Translations under genes and position numbers: made by a program
Notes under the pieces: model-generated
What the model was told of the DNA's origin: nothing
What the model saw: the letters and a program-made list of their open reading frames with translations, nothing else
Databases searched by the model: none
Part shown: piece after piece, positions 19,068 to 27,645 of the stretch
How positions within the stretch are numbered: position 1 is the first letter of the stretch
Layout: each line of letters opens with the position of its first letter
From: Chloroflexota bacterium
GTDB taxonomy: Bacteria > Chloroflexota > Anaerolineae > 4572-78 > J111
Reading direction: 5' to 3'
DNA: 64,000 nucleotides
NCBI GenBank assembly: GCA_016860845.1
Contig: BOKF01000012.1
Coordinates: 1-64,000 of the forward strand

Positions 19068-20754
19068 AGTCAGGTACACCTGTTTCACGAATGAATGGCT
19101 TATCCTTCAATATGGCTTCACAAATCAAATCAAGTTCAGGCCAACGGCCAGGGCGCAGGTCGTCGAGTGTGTCAAAATTGAAGCGTAAACGCCCCCGCGC
19201 CAGGGTAGTGGTTAGTGGAAAGGGCAACATGTAGCGAAAGAAAAACAGGTAGGCGTAGCGTCGCGCTTGTTCCACCATTGTAGCTGAGAGGGCGCCCAGG
19301 TTTGTTAAATCGTTGAGCAAAGCTAAATATTCATCCCGGTTAGCTACATCATAAGTAAAGCCTTTGCCGGCGTAGTGAGTTTCGCCAGCTACAATAACCG
19401 GCTTGCCATCCAAGGCCATTTCCAATCCGACCGTTGAGGTATAAACTAAACCCACGTCGCTCATTCGCATGAGTATATAGGAACTTAAACTGCTTTCGGG
19501 GGGAACAATCTTAATATGAGCCGGTAAGTTGGGATAACGCGAGGATAACACCTGGGCTACTTGCTCTCGTGTTTCCTGCATTGCCAAACGGATTTCGGCG
19601 GGATGGATACGGATCACGAGTTGAGCATCGTCACGCGAGATAAAATGTTGAATTGTTGTATCCAACCAGTCAATCATATTGGTGAAAGCGCGGTCGCGGT
19701 CGAGAATGGCGCTATCCCATAAAATATTAGTGAATGCAGTAACAAGTGTTTTATTTCTTTCCAGGCTCAATTGAGTTATGATGATCTGCCAGTCTTCCTC
19801 AAGAGAGGGAAAATATCTAACTGCGTCACCCCTTCCTTTTTTACGGAGCAAGAGATATTCATCTAATTGGTCTACTTCGGCTGGTAACAGGGGAATATTG
19901 GCATAACGGGGCCAAAATTCATCTGGTTCATAATAGGCGGCAATACGCTCGTGAGCAAAGACAAGTGTGCCGGGTATGAAGCCAACTTCGTAGGTTACTA
20001 GCGGTAGGGCGCGTAATCGCGCTAATTCCATCATAATGCGTTCGGCGAAGAATAACCCATTTAGCAAAAACAACTTATCTGGTTTTATGGTATCCAGCAA
20101 CCGCGCGCCAACACGAGCCATAATTGCAGCGCTCAGAAGAAAATCATGATAGGATTGGCGGGCTAGTTTATCGTCACCAATCGTGCCGCTGCAAAGGAAC
20201 CAACGTACTGAAGTTGTTATCAATTTACCAACAGGTAATCCTTCGGCCATAAATTCACCATATTTTTCATACGGTAAAGCGGCAACCTGCTGCCGTAAAT
20301 TGGCTATCTCTGCCGGGGTAGTAAAGTCAAATAGACGCTGCGTTGAGAAACCCCAGGCAGCCAACGCTCGATTGACATAGGTAGCGCAGAAATCACATGG
20401 GGTGGGGGGTGAAACATGATGTGAAGCGATATCACATAACGGCAAGCGTTTCCCACAGGTGTAGAAACTTGCTTCCGCACCCCGGAGCCGGAGTGCGGCC
20501 GCTATAATCGTCTCCCAGGCTATATGGGTTGACCAGCCGCGCATACTAAAGAATAAAACTTTAGGTCCCTTGCCTGGCGAAGCCAAGATGTTAGATGACG
20601 TTTGTCGGGCTATAGTTTCCATCTGGACAAGTTCAGATGGATCGGCTAGTAATTTCCCAATACCTGGTTTACTCCAAAGTGTGTACTTGAAGGCACGTAA
20701 GCGGGCATACAAACGAGGGTTACGGCGGAGAAGTGAAAGTAGCGAGTCAAACAT
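19054..20754 (-). CDS. Capsule polysaccharide biosynthesis-like protein (KpsC/KpsS-like fold)
   Basis: A 566-residue soluble protein. Its C-terminal half has a GT-B-like donor domain with LVIRIHPAEIRLAM near residue 375, SYILMRMSDVGLVYTSTVGLEMALDGKPVIV near 425-455 and GETHYAGKGFTYDV. This pattern is typical of capsule synthesis and CDP-glycerol/Kdo-transferase-like proteins. Four N-terminal Cys residues around residues 100-125 (CGKRLPLC, CDFC) could bind a metal, which is not usual for the family. It overlaps the flippase gene by a single base. It is probably a glycosyl or glycerophosphoryl transferase of this glycan; the exact reaction is uncertain. Confidence 0.7.
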   Translation of the reverse strand: MFDSLLSLLRRNPRLYARLRAFKYTLWSKPGIGKLLADPSELVQMETIARQTSSNILASPGKGPKVLFFSMRGWSTHIAWETIIAAALRLRGAEASFYTCGKRLPLCDIASHHVSPPTPCDFCATYVNRALAAWGFSTQRLFDFTTPAEIANLRQQVAALPYEKYGEFMAEGLPVGKLITTSVRWFLCSGTIGDDKLARQSYHDFLLSAAIMARVGARLLDTIKPDKLFLLNGLFFAERIMMELARLRALPLVTYEVGFIPGTLVFAHERIAAYYEPDEFWPRYANIPLLPAEVDQLDEYLLLRKKGRGDAVRYFPSLEEDWQIIITQLSLERNKTLVTAFTNILWDSAILDRDRAFTNMIDWLDTTIQHFISRDDAQLVIRIHPAEIRLAMQETREQVAQVLSSRYPNLPAHIKIVPPESSLSSYILMRMSDVGLVYTSTVGLEMALDGKPVIVAGETHYAGKGFTYDVANRDEYLALLNDLTNLGALSATMVEQARRYAYLFFFRYMLPFPLTTTLARGRLRFNFDTLDDLRPGRWPELDLICEAILKDKPFIRETGVPDYVQD

Positions 20755-22253
20755 TACTGCTCCCTTGAAACCAAATTAGCCAGATTTTTAAACAACATGG
20801 GTGAAAAATTTCTGAGAGTGTGATGCCACACCTGGATTTCGTCTGGCGTCCAAAATCTCAACAGGGCCAACCAAAGTGGGTAAGTCAAGATTATTCCGGT
20901 TTTAAGTGATAACCCTACCCACACTTGAGTCTCTGGAAGATTAATATTTACATAATAGAGAGCAATACCTACTGCAACCAGCTTGACTGCTCGTGAATAT
21001 TCGTAGGGCATCCAAAAAGCTCTTTGGGCTAAGAAGTACATAACAATCGTTTGAAAAGTATAGGCGATAAAAGTGTTTACTGCGGCGGCCATATATCCGT
21101 ACTTTGGAACAAAAAGCAAATTTAAACCAATATTTAAAGCTCCGGCGATTATTGTAACTAACGGCAAAACTTTTACGCGTTTCTGATAATAAAGAGCAGA
21201 AACAAAGATGAAGTAAAAGGCTCGCGTTGTTAAGCCTAATATTACGATCGGTACCATCTGGTAGGCTACTCGATATTCAGGTTGAGCAGGTATAATCATC
21301 AAAATATCTTTAGCTGTAATGGCTAAACCCGTGCCAACCATGATAACTACTAACCAATAGTAGGTGCTCATACGGCTCAGCACTACGGGACCGTCTTGAG
21401 TATTAGCCATTTTGTAATAGAAAGGTCCCCAGGCATTTGCAAGTGAAAATGCGATGAGTTGAACAATTGAACTGAGCTGATATCCTAGATTATAAATGCC
21501 AACTTGATCTAATGAAACATATTTTTGGAGTACTATACGATCAGACAAATTTAAGACCCACAGCGATAATAGGTGCGGTATTAACGGCAAAGCAAAGGCC
21601 AAAGACGCTTTGGCTTGGGTCCAGGACCACTGTAGTTTAGCGTTTCTTAAATAAATGACGGTGATGGGGACAGCCAGGATCAGGCTACCCAAAAATTTGC
21701 CTAGCAGACTGCCGAAAGCACCTTGTCCTTTATCGGCAACAAAGTATATGACTAAGGTTATATTGACTAAAAATGTTGCGAGGTTAAGCGTAATATAAGC
21801 AAATGGTCTCTCTTGAACTCGTAGGACTGCCAGCAATAATACCAGTGAACTGTTTGTAATAAAAGTAGTCCAGACAACCAAGCTGAGATAGGGGGTATAC
21901 GGAATATTTGTAAAGAGGAGAGGAGCTACTTGATTACCGATCCCGGCCAGCAGTAGAGAGGTCACTAAAGTAAAACCAACCATCAATATCCAAACTGTGC
22001 CATAGTAACCTTTACGACTTACCGGGTCTGAATAATCGTAGTGAAAGCGAGTAATTGCTCCTTCTAAAGACTGGAGATACAAGACACTTAAGACAGAGGC
22101 AACGGTGGAGGTTATGGCGAGAATGCCATAATCGGCTGGGCTTAAAAAGGTAGTGTATAGAGGAATCAGGAGAAAGACAAAGCCAAGATTAAGTATATCG
22201 CCGACTGCGTAGACAAGTGATTGGCTGGCAAGTGTTCTAAACTTGGTGAACAT
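20754..22253 (-). CDS. Polysaccharide flippase (Wzx/MOP superfamily)
   Basis: A 499-residue integral membrane protein with about 14 hydrophobic segments and the opening pattern of polysaccharide exporters (ASQSLVYAVGDILNLGFVFLLIPLYTTFLSPADYGILAI). It would flip the polyprenyl-linked repeat unit to the outer face for the Wzy-like protein encoded at 9058. It lies 3 bases downstream of the PseI gene and overlaps the next gene by one base. Confidence 0.9.
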   Translation of the reverse strand: MFTKFRTLASQSLVYAVGDILNLGFVFLLIPLYTTFLSPADYGILAITSTVASVLSVLYLQSLEGAITRFHYDYSDPVSRKGYYGTVWILMVGFTLVTSLLLAGIGNQVAPLLFTNIPYTPYLSLVVWTTFITNSSLVLLLAVLRVQERPFAYITLNLATFLVNITLVIYFVADKGQGAFGSLLGKFLGSLILAVPITVIYLRNAKLQWSWTQAKASLAFALPLIPHLLSLWVLNLSDRIVLQKYVSLDQVGIYNLGYQLSSIVQLIAFSLANAWGPFYYKMANTQDGPVVLSRMSTYYWLVVIMVGTGLAITAKDILMIIPAQPEYRVAYQMVPIVILGLTTRAFYFIFVSALYYQKRVKVLPLVTIIAGALNIGLNLLFVPKYGYMAAAVNTFIAYTFQTIVMYFLAQRAFWMPYEYSRAVKLVAVGIALYYVNINLPETQVWVGLSLKTGIILTYPLWLALLRFWTPDEIQVWHHTLRNFSPMLFKNLANLVSREQ

Positions 22254-22256
22254 TGA

Positions 22257-23309
22257 TCAAGCTATTATTTTCCAATCCAACGGAGTTCCTCGTTCAATAT
22301 ACCTGACTGCTCGACGTCCTAACACTTCAATTAAATGACGTGGATGCAATCCATAGCCAGGCCGGATAGAACGGATATTCTCCTCAGTAAAGACCTCACC
22401 TTCTCTAATATCCTGCACTACAAACAGCGACCGGCGAAACACCCGGCTGGCTCTTTCTTGTTCGGTTACTTGATAGGACACCTGCCCCAGAGCCTTCTCG
22501 GTCACACGCATAGCTTCAACCATCGCTTTGAACTCATGTGGCTCCAGAGAAAAGGCACTATCAGGACCAGGGATGCGGCGAGATAAGGTAAAATGTTTTT
22601 CCACAAGACATGCCCCTAATACCACTGCCGTTACTGGAACCGCTATTCCCAGCGTATGATCCGACAGGCCAACTGGAACCTGGTACGCCTCGGCTAAATG
22701 GGGAATAGTCCGCAAATTCATCTCTTCTGGCAAGGCCGGATAGGCGCTGGTGCATTTCAGCAGGGCTAGCTGACTATTGCCTGCTTCTCGAATAGTTTGC
22801 ACCGCCTCGTCAATCTCGGCCAAAATAGCCATGCCAGTGGACATAATAATAGGCTTGCCGGTCTGAGCAATTCGCCGGATGAGGGGTAAGTCTACCAATT
22901 CAAATGAAGCAATTTTGTAAGCTGGTACATTCATCTCTTCTAGAAAGTCTACAGATGTGTGGTCAAAGGGAGTTGAGAAAAGGTCTAAGCCTAAACCATT
23001 CGCAATCTCTTTTAGTTTGGGCTGCCACGCCCACGGCGTATAAGCCTCGCCATAAAGGTCGTAAAGATTGCGGCCTTCCCAGATGGTGCCTTTGCCAATC
23101 TGGAAATAGTTGTTGTGACAATCTATAGTCATAGTATCCGGTGTATAAGTTTGGAGTTTGACGGCATCTGCCCCCGCCTCCTTAACCGCTTCGATAATAC
23201 GGACTGCTTCATCAAAATTTTGGTTATGATTAGCTGACATCTCAGCAATAATATAAACCGGCGCTCCAGGTCCGATTTTCCGTCCGTTAAGTGTAAGTTG
23301 TTGTAACAT
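22257..23309 (-). CDS. pseI: Pseudaminic acid synthase
   Basis: A 350-residue NeuB-family condensing enzyme. The TIM barrel opens VYIIAEMSANHNQNFDEAVRIIEAVKEAGADAVKLQTYTPDTMTID; the PseI-type stretches GTIWEGRNLYDLYGEAYTPW and STPFDHTSVDFLEEMNVPAYKIAS follow. LVEKHFTLSRRIPGPDSAFSLEP carries metal and substrate residues, and a SAF (antifreeze-like) domain fills the last ~65 residues (RRSLFVVQDIREGE). These favour PseI over NeuB or LegI. It condenses the PseG product with phosphoenolpyruvate to make pseudaminic acid. The start ATG follows an AGAGATG leader. It is separated from the PIG-L gene by 57 bases. Confidence 0.9.
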   Translation of the reverse strand: MLQQLTLNGRKIGPGAPVYIIAEMSANHNQNFDEAVRIIEAVKEAGADAVKLQTYTPDTMTIDCHNNYFQIGKGTIWEGRNLYDLYGEAYTPWAWQPKLKEIANGLGLDLFSTPFDHTSVDFLEEMNVPAYKIASFELVDLPLIRRIAQTGKPIIMSTGMAILAEIDEAVQTIREAGNSQLALLKCTSAYPALPEEMNLRTIPHLAEAYQVPVGLSDHTLGIAVPVTAVVLGACLVEKHFTLSRRIPGPDSAFSLEPHEFKAMVEAMRVTEKALGQVSYQVTEQERASRVFRRSLFVVQDIREGEVFTEENIRSIRPGYGLHPRHLIEVLGRRAVRYIERGTPLDWKIIA

Positions 23310-23366
23310 CTCTGTCTCCCGTGAAAATAGTCCTGCCAGACAGGTTCAACCTCCCCTACGCCGCCA

Positions 23367-24047
23367 TTAATGGATCTCGCGGACTAACTCAAATGCTTCG
23401 GCTGCCTCTAATCCGACCACGCTGCCCCAACGTTGTGCTATAGCCTGTAAGGCTTGAGCTGAACGTGGATGAGGAAATTGACGAATTTCACTCTCATACA
23501 TTCGCATAGCTTCAAGTTTTAGGTTCAAGGTCTGGCTAATATCCACAAAAATATTAGGATGAAACACTGGACTAAAGCGTTGGAAAGCCCATTCCGTCGA
23601 TGAAGCTACTTCATAGGCATAAACTGTCTTAACAGATGTACCTACCATGGGCCGAGTGGCTGTTAGAGTGGCCCGGTAAAGTAAGTTGTGGTCAATATTC
23701 AAATCACCTCCGTGTTGGGTGTAAATGACCTGGGGAGTAACACTTTCTACTAACTCCTCAATAATTTTGACAATTTCTAGCAGGGGAACTGTGTCAAAGC
23801 GATTATCGGGCAAGTTATACATGAATAACTCTTTGGCTCCTAGCAAATCGGCCACTTGTTGGCTGCGGTTATGAAGCGTTGCCAAAAGCGCAGGGTCTGC
23901 GTGATCTCGCTGGGTGTAACGTGAGGTGATACCTTCCCCTAAAATGGCAATATAAACCTGGTGTCCTGCCTGGGCCAGCCGGACTATAGTTCCCCCACAC
24001 CCCAAGACTTCATCGTCTGGATGTGCAGCTATAACTAGGACATTCAT
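23367..24047 (-). CDS. PIG-L/LmbE family deacetylase
   Basis: A 226-residue zinc-dependent N-deacetylase. The metal motif AAHPDDEVLGCGGT is at residues 7-20, and a second metal ligand is in THGGDLNIDHNLLYRAT near 110. The last ~20 residues are not part of the core. Family members remove N-acetyl groups from GlcNAc-type sugars. Within this locus a plausible role is removing an acetyl group from pseudaminic acid or its precursor before another acyl group is added, which fits the neighbouring formyltransferase-like gene only 5 bases upstream. That role is inference. Confidence 0.85.
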   Translation of the reverse strand: MNVLVIAAHPDDEVLGCGGTIVRLAQAGHQVYIAILGEGITSRYTQRDHADPALLATLHNRSQQVADLLGAKELFMYNLPDNRFDTVPLLEIVKIIEELVESVTPQVIYTQHGGDLNIDHNLLYRATLTATRPMVGTSVKTVYAYEVASSTEWAFQRFSPVFHPNIFVDISQTLNLKLEAMRMYESEIRQFPHPRSAQALQAIAQRWGSVVGLEAAEAFELVREIH

Positions 24048-24052
24048 AATCG

Positions 24053-24748
24053 TTAATCCTCCTGCTGGGTAATGGTCACATCAGCTACGATGCGACCATC
24101 GTACAAAGCCGCCCGGCTAAATTCGTAACGAAAACCCTGGTAGACTAAAAAAGCTTTTGGGTAACCATCTGCATCTAACATCCGTATGAAATCTTGTAGC
24201 ATTTGTAAGGAGGCGATTTCTGGGATTTCGCTCTGGGCTGGAGTCCGCCGTTTGAAGAGAACAGCTTCACCGGATTGTGGTACAGGCTGGGGACGTTCGC
24301 GAATAATATATTCAATCATCTGAGCGGAAAGATAGGTGGCTCTGATGTAAATTTCTTCGGCATTTCCTTCCAGGCATAGGTCTTTCTTTAAGTAAACAGG
24401 TCCGGCATCTAAATCTCGAACCATCTGTAACGCAGTTAACTTGGTTTCTTTATGCCCCCGGGAAACCAAATTTTGCAGGGGACTCCCACCTCGCCCATAG
24501 GGGACGTCGGCCATATGGAAGCAAACACACTCGTAATTCTCAATAATTTCCTCTGGTACCAGCCATGACCAGTGTAAGAAGAAGATGTAACGAGGGGATA
24601 TTTGTTTGACAAGATTGGGTTTAAGCTCGTCTTTGGTGTCTATAAAAACCCAGTTCCCTGAATAGTGCCGGATGACTTCATCAAAAATGCGACGGCTCCA
24701 TGTCTTCGTGCCGGCAACAAGATATGTAATATCTGATTTATTCATCAT
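24053..24748 (-). CDS. Formyltransferase-like protein of the pseudaminic acid locus
   Basis: A 231-residue protein related to the catalytic domain of methionyl-tRNA formyltransferase. The central part reads YIFFLHWSWLVPEEIIENYECVCFHMADVPYGRGGSPLQNLV, with the HxxxLPxxRGGxP-like loop, and is followed by LTALQMVRDLDAGPVYLKK. The usual Asn-His-Asp triad is only partly conserved (Asn replaced by His/Trp region, Asp of LDAGP kept). A small C-terminal domain (PEIASLQMLQDFIRMLDADGYPKAFL) replaces the tRNA-binding domain. It probably N-formylates an amino sugar using formyl-tetrahydrofolate. It overlaps the PseG-PseH gene by 11 bases. Confidence 0.75.
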   Translation of the reverse strand: MMNKSDITYLVAGTKTWSRRIFDEVIRHYSGNWVFIDTKDELKPNLVKQISPRYIFFLHWSWLVPEEIIENYECVCFHMADVPYGRGGSPLQNLVSRGHKETKLTALQMVRDLDAGPVYLKKDLCLEGNAEEIYIRATYLSAQMIEYIIRERPQPVPQSGEAVLFKRRTPAQSEIPEIASLQMLQDFIRMLDADGYPKAFLVYQGFRYEFSRAALYDGRIVADVTITQQED

Positions 24749-26237
24749 CTTTCTTCCATATCAAATGAACACAAAGCTGTTCTTTTACCAACTCAGAACC
24801 TTGCTGGATGAACCCGGCCTTTTCAAAGGCGCGTATAGATGCCTGGTTATCAATTTTGACGAAAGAATGAACACAGGTTATTGAAGAATTACCTGCCAAG
24901 CTGGCTACACCCTCTTTAATCAATAAAGCGCCGTAACCTAACCCACGCTTACGTTTATCTATGCTTACGTCTATCTCTGCCTCTTCATTATTAGCAAGAT
25001 CAAACCGAACCTGCCCAACTGCTTCATTTTGCTCATTAAACGCCAAAAATTGAAAACAGTGGGAGTCTTTTAGTTTTTTAGCAAACCACTGGACATGATT
25101 TTCCCAGGGAATATATTGTGAATGAAATGCTGATTTCCGAACCTCAGCCTCATTAGCCCATTGCCAAAGTAGTTCACAGTCCGATTCCTCAGCCGGTCTT
25201 AAATTCAACTTTGTTTTAGACATAGCAACCAAAACTCGCTGTCTGCCCTGACCGTCTACAAGTTGTTGCCCTTTTTGCGACATAGAGGCTCGCTGCTCCG
25301 ACGAGAAAAGCAGCCGGTTTACCTGTTGCTCAAAGTTAGAAATCTGATTATACCACCCTAAATTGAGGCCCCCCCCCCTTGCTGCGATCCCTTTGGCCAC
25401 GGCGGCCTGGTTATCCGCCAGGATGAACACCAGGCTGGGCACGCCCATAAATGCTAACTCCCAACATGTGCTACCTCCGGCTGAGATAGCTATATCAGCC
25501 CAGACCATTAGTTCCGGCATATTTGTTGCCGAATTCAAGAGTTGGACTTGGTAGGGAGCATGCTCAACGGCATGCTGCAGCACAGCCAGGTGAGGATTGG
25601 CTGGACCAACTACAACCATTACTTCCAACTCCAGTCCTGTGACTTGCTTTAAAGTTTGCAGTACCTTTAAGGTAAAATTATCCGGGTCACCGCCGCCGAG
25701 TGTGACCAACACTTTCCAGGCCTGCGGCGTGATCTCTCGCTGCCAGCCGTGCCAGGGCCAAAATTCGCGCCGCAACAGGACGTACTGAGTACCCAAGAGT
25801 AAGTCAGTGTCTGGCTCACGGTTAATATATAACGACGGCTCGGCGTAAATATTCTGGTTGAGAACCAGGTCGGCATAATAATGGCCGGCGTGGCCGTAAT
25901 CGTCTACCACCAATAGGCGCAAGTTAGCCCGTTTGAGCGCCTGTTGGTAATCAGCATCAAAGTGATAACTATCTGCCACTACCCAGGCCGCCCCTGTTTG
26001 TTGGGCCAGTTCGATGGTCTGTTTAGCATCCTCCCTACTGCCCGGCAGGCAGGTAAGATGATGTAAATTCAAGCCCTCGCTCCGCAGCCGTGTTTCTAAT
26101 CCTGGCGTTATTTTAGCTAAAGCAATGCTGGCTGAACCGCCTGTTTCTTGCCAGGCCTGGGCTAAAGCCAGGCAGCGCATAACGTGGCCGGCACCGATCT
26201 GCCTGTCTCCGTCGGTGCGGATAAGTAAATGGCTCAT
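24738..26237 (-). CDS. pseG: PseG-PseH fusion: UDP-sugar hydrolase plus N-acetyltransferase
   Basis: A two-domain protein of about 499 residues. Residues 1-~340 match PseG, the GT-B-like hydrolase that releases UDP from UDP-2,4-diacetamido-trideoxy-altropyranose: LLIRTDGDRQIGAGHVMRCLALAQAW, LVTLGGGDPDNFTLKVLQ and AISAGGSTCWELAFMGVPSLVF. Residues ~345-499 are a GNAT domain (LNLRPAEESDCELLWQWANEAEVRKSAFHS, acetyl-CoA loop around KRKRGLGYGALL, then KIDNQASIRAFEKAGF) matching PseH, which N-acetylates C4. One chain thus covers two consecutive steps. ATG at 26237 overlaps the previous stop as ATGA and is preferred to the upstream in-frame ATG at 26252. Confidence 0.9.
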   Translation of the reverse strand: MSHLLIRTDGDRQIGAGHVMRCLALAQAWQETGGSASIALAKITPGLETRLRSEGLNLHHLTCLPGSREDAKQTIELAQQTGAAWVVADSYHFDADYQQALKRANLRLLVVDDYGHAGHYYADLVLNQNIYAEPSLYINREPDTDLLLGTQYVLLRREFWPWHGWQREITPQAWKVLVTLGGGDPDNFTLKVLQTLKQVTGLELEVMVVVGPANPHLAVLQHAVEHAPYQVQLLNSATNMPELMVWADIAISAGGSTCWELAFMGVPSLVFILADNQAAVAKGIAARGGGLNLGWYNQISNFEQQVNRLLFSSEQRASMSQKGQQLVDGQGRQRVLVAMSKTKLNLRPAEESDCELLWQWANEAEVRKSAFHSQYIPWENHVQWFAKKLKDSHCFQFLAFNEQNEAVGQVRFDLANNEEAEIDVSIDKRKRGLGYGALLIKEGVASLAGNSSITCVHSFVKIDNQASIRAFEKAGFIQQGSELVKEQLCVHLIWKKDDE

Positions 26238-26974
26238 CGACTCGGATCCCATGTTTCGACATGAGCGTTTATCTGGCTTAGATTGGCATGTGTCCGCACG
26301 TAAGCCAATATTTCATGATAAGGCGCAAGGTGTTGGCCTAAATCAAGCGCCTCATACAAAAGGCGAATAAGTTGTAGGTCGGCCTCAGTATCCACAGTCC
26401 AGCGCAAATCACTGTTGTTTTGACTATCCACTACAGAACGGCACAAAAAAAGTTGGGGCTGTTCGGATCGAGGCACAATGGTCACGTGCTCACGAGCGGC
26501 TTGTGATTGGGCTAAACGATCAATGCGCAGCAGGGTGTCCCAAAAAAATGCTTCAATGTCGAGACCGCGCGGATAGGTGCGTTCCAGAACATTGCTGGCG
26601 TAATCACACTCAGCCGCGTGCTCGGTGAGGTCGTTAATAACCCGATCGGTGATGAGGGGGTCAATAAGGGGACAATCAGCCGTCACTCGTACCACCACAT
26701 CGGCTTGAGCCTGCCTGGCCGCACCGACAAAACGGGCTAAAACATCACGGTCGCTGCCGCAAAACCAGCCCACGCCCTCCTGGCGGGCCAGTTGGACAAT
26801 GGGCTGATCGGTCAGGTTGGTGGTGGTGGCAATAACAATCTCGTCGACGGCGCGGCACTGCTTGAGACGTTGAAGCTGCTGGGCCAGCATGGGCTTGCCG
26901 ACAACTTCAGCCAGGACCTTGCCCGGTAGCCGGGTTGAGGTCATGCGCGCCTGCACAATAAGAACTCGTTTCAT
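26234..26974 (-). CDS. SpsF-like cytidylyltransferase, probable CMP-pseudaminic acid synthetase role
   Basis: A 246-residue nucleotidyltransferase. RVLIVQARMTSTRLPGKVLAEVVGKPML gives the nucleotide-binding loop with the conserved Arg-Leu-Pro-Gly-Lys, VVVRVTADCPLIDP near residue 95 the metal and sugar site, and SDLRWTVDTEADLQLI near 190 the end of the fold. This is the SpsF branch of acylneuraminate-type cytidylyltransferases rather than classical PseF/NeuA. As the only cytidylyltransferase in the locus, directly before PseG-PseH, it most likely activates pseudaminic acid with CTP. Its exact substrate is inferred from context. Confidence 0.75.
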   Translation of the reverse strand: MKRVLIVQARMTSTRLPGKVLAEVVGKPMLAQQLQRLKQCRAVDEIVIATTTNLTDQPIVQLARQEGVGWFCGSDRDVLARFVGAARQAQADVVVRVTADCPLIDPLITDRVINDLTEHAAECDYASNVLERTYPRGLDIEAFFWDTLLRIDRLAQSQAAREHVTIVPRSEQPQLFLCRSVVDSQNNSDLRWTVDTEADLQLIRLLYEALDLGQHLAPYHEILAYVRTHANLSQINAHVETWDPSR

Positions 26975-26994
26975 AGATTTTGGCCCCGCTAGAG

Positions 26995-27621
26995 TTAGGA
27001 TTTCTCAAACAGCCAAAAAGTAACATCATCCCAGCCTTCGGCGCGGTTAAGAAAACCTTGCCGGCGTAATTGAAGCTCAGGGAATAGTTCTTGATAAACG
27101 CGGCCGTAATCCCGTTTGAATAAGGCCCTAGTTTGACCTCGATAAGCTACCTCGGTTGGCTGTTCGGCATAATATTCGCCGCAGAGGACATAGCGACTGG
27201 AGCAGCGCACAATTTCGGCCATAATAAGCGGCAGCGTGCTTTCCGGTTGGTGGATGAGTACCCCCATCGTAAAAACCAGTTCAAACCAACGATCCCGGAA
27301 GGGCAGCTCTCGTGCCGGACTCCACAAGGCATTCACATGAGGCAAGTGCTGATGGAGTTCATCCAGAGCTTTGAGATTGATATCGACGCCGTATACGTAT
27401 TGGGGTGGAATACATGAGGCAATCCAGCGTAGGTTAGTACCTACATTGCAGCCCACTTCCAAAGCGCTTTGAACCGGAAATTCAGTTAAAAGAGCCTGCC
27501 AAAACGGCGCGCGGATTTCTCCCGCCGTTCGATTACGATCTACGTAAGCATTACCAAATTCCTCAGCCCAGAGCTTTTCCAGCCGGATGGCTTCGGACTC
27601 AACATTATTTGGTTCTACCAT
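26995..27621 (-). CDS. Pseudaminic acid biosynthesis-associated methylase
   Basis: A 208-residue SAM methyltransferase. The N-terminus RLEKLWAEEFGNAYVDRNR is characteristic of the methylase family associated with pseudaminic acid loci. Motif I is ALEVGCNVGTNLRWIAS near residue 58, YVYGVDINLKAL follows, and WFELVFTMGVLIHQP near 110 replaces motif IV. The late LFKRDYGRVYQELFPEL segment also fits that family. It would methylate a sugar hydroxyl, amide or precursor; the target is not established. It lies 20 bases before the cytidylyltransferase gene. Confidence 0.8.
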   Translation of the reverse strand: MVEPNNVESEAIRLEKLWAEEFGNAYVDRNRTAGEIRAPFWQALLTEFPVQSALEVGCNVGTNLRWIASCIPPQYVYGVDINLKALDELHQHLPHVNALWSPARELPFRDRWFELVFTMGVLIHQPESTLPLIMAEIVRCSSRYVLCGEYYAEQPTEVAYRGQTRALFKRDYGRVYQELFPELQLRRQGFLNRAEGWDDVTFWLFEKS

Positions 27622-27645
27622 TAAGCCTCCATTCTCAGAAACTAA

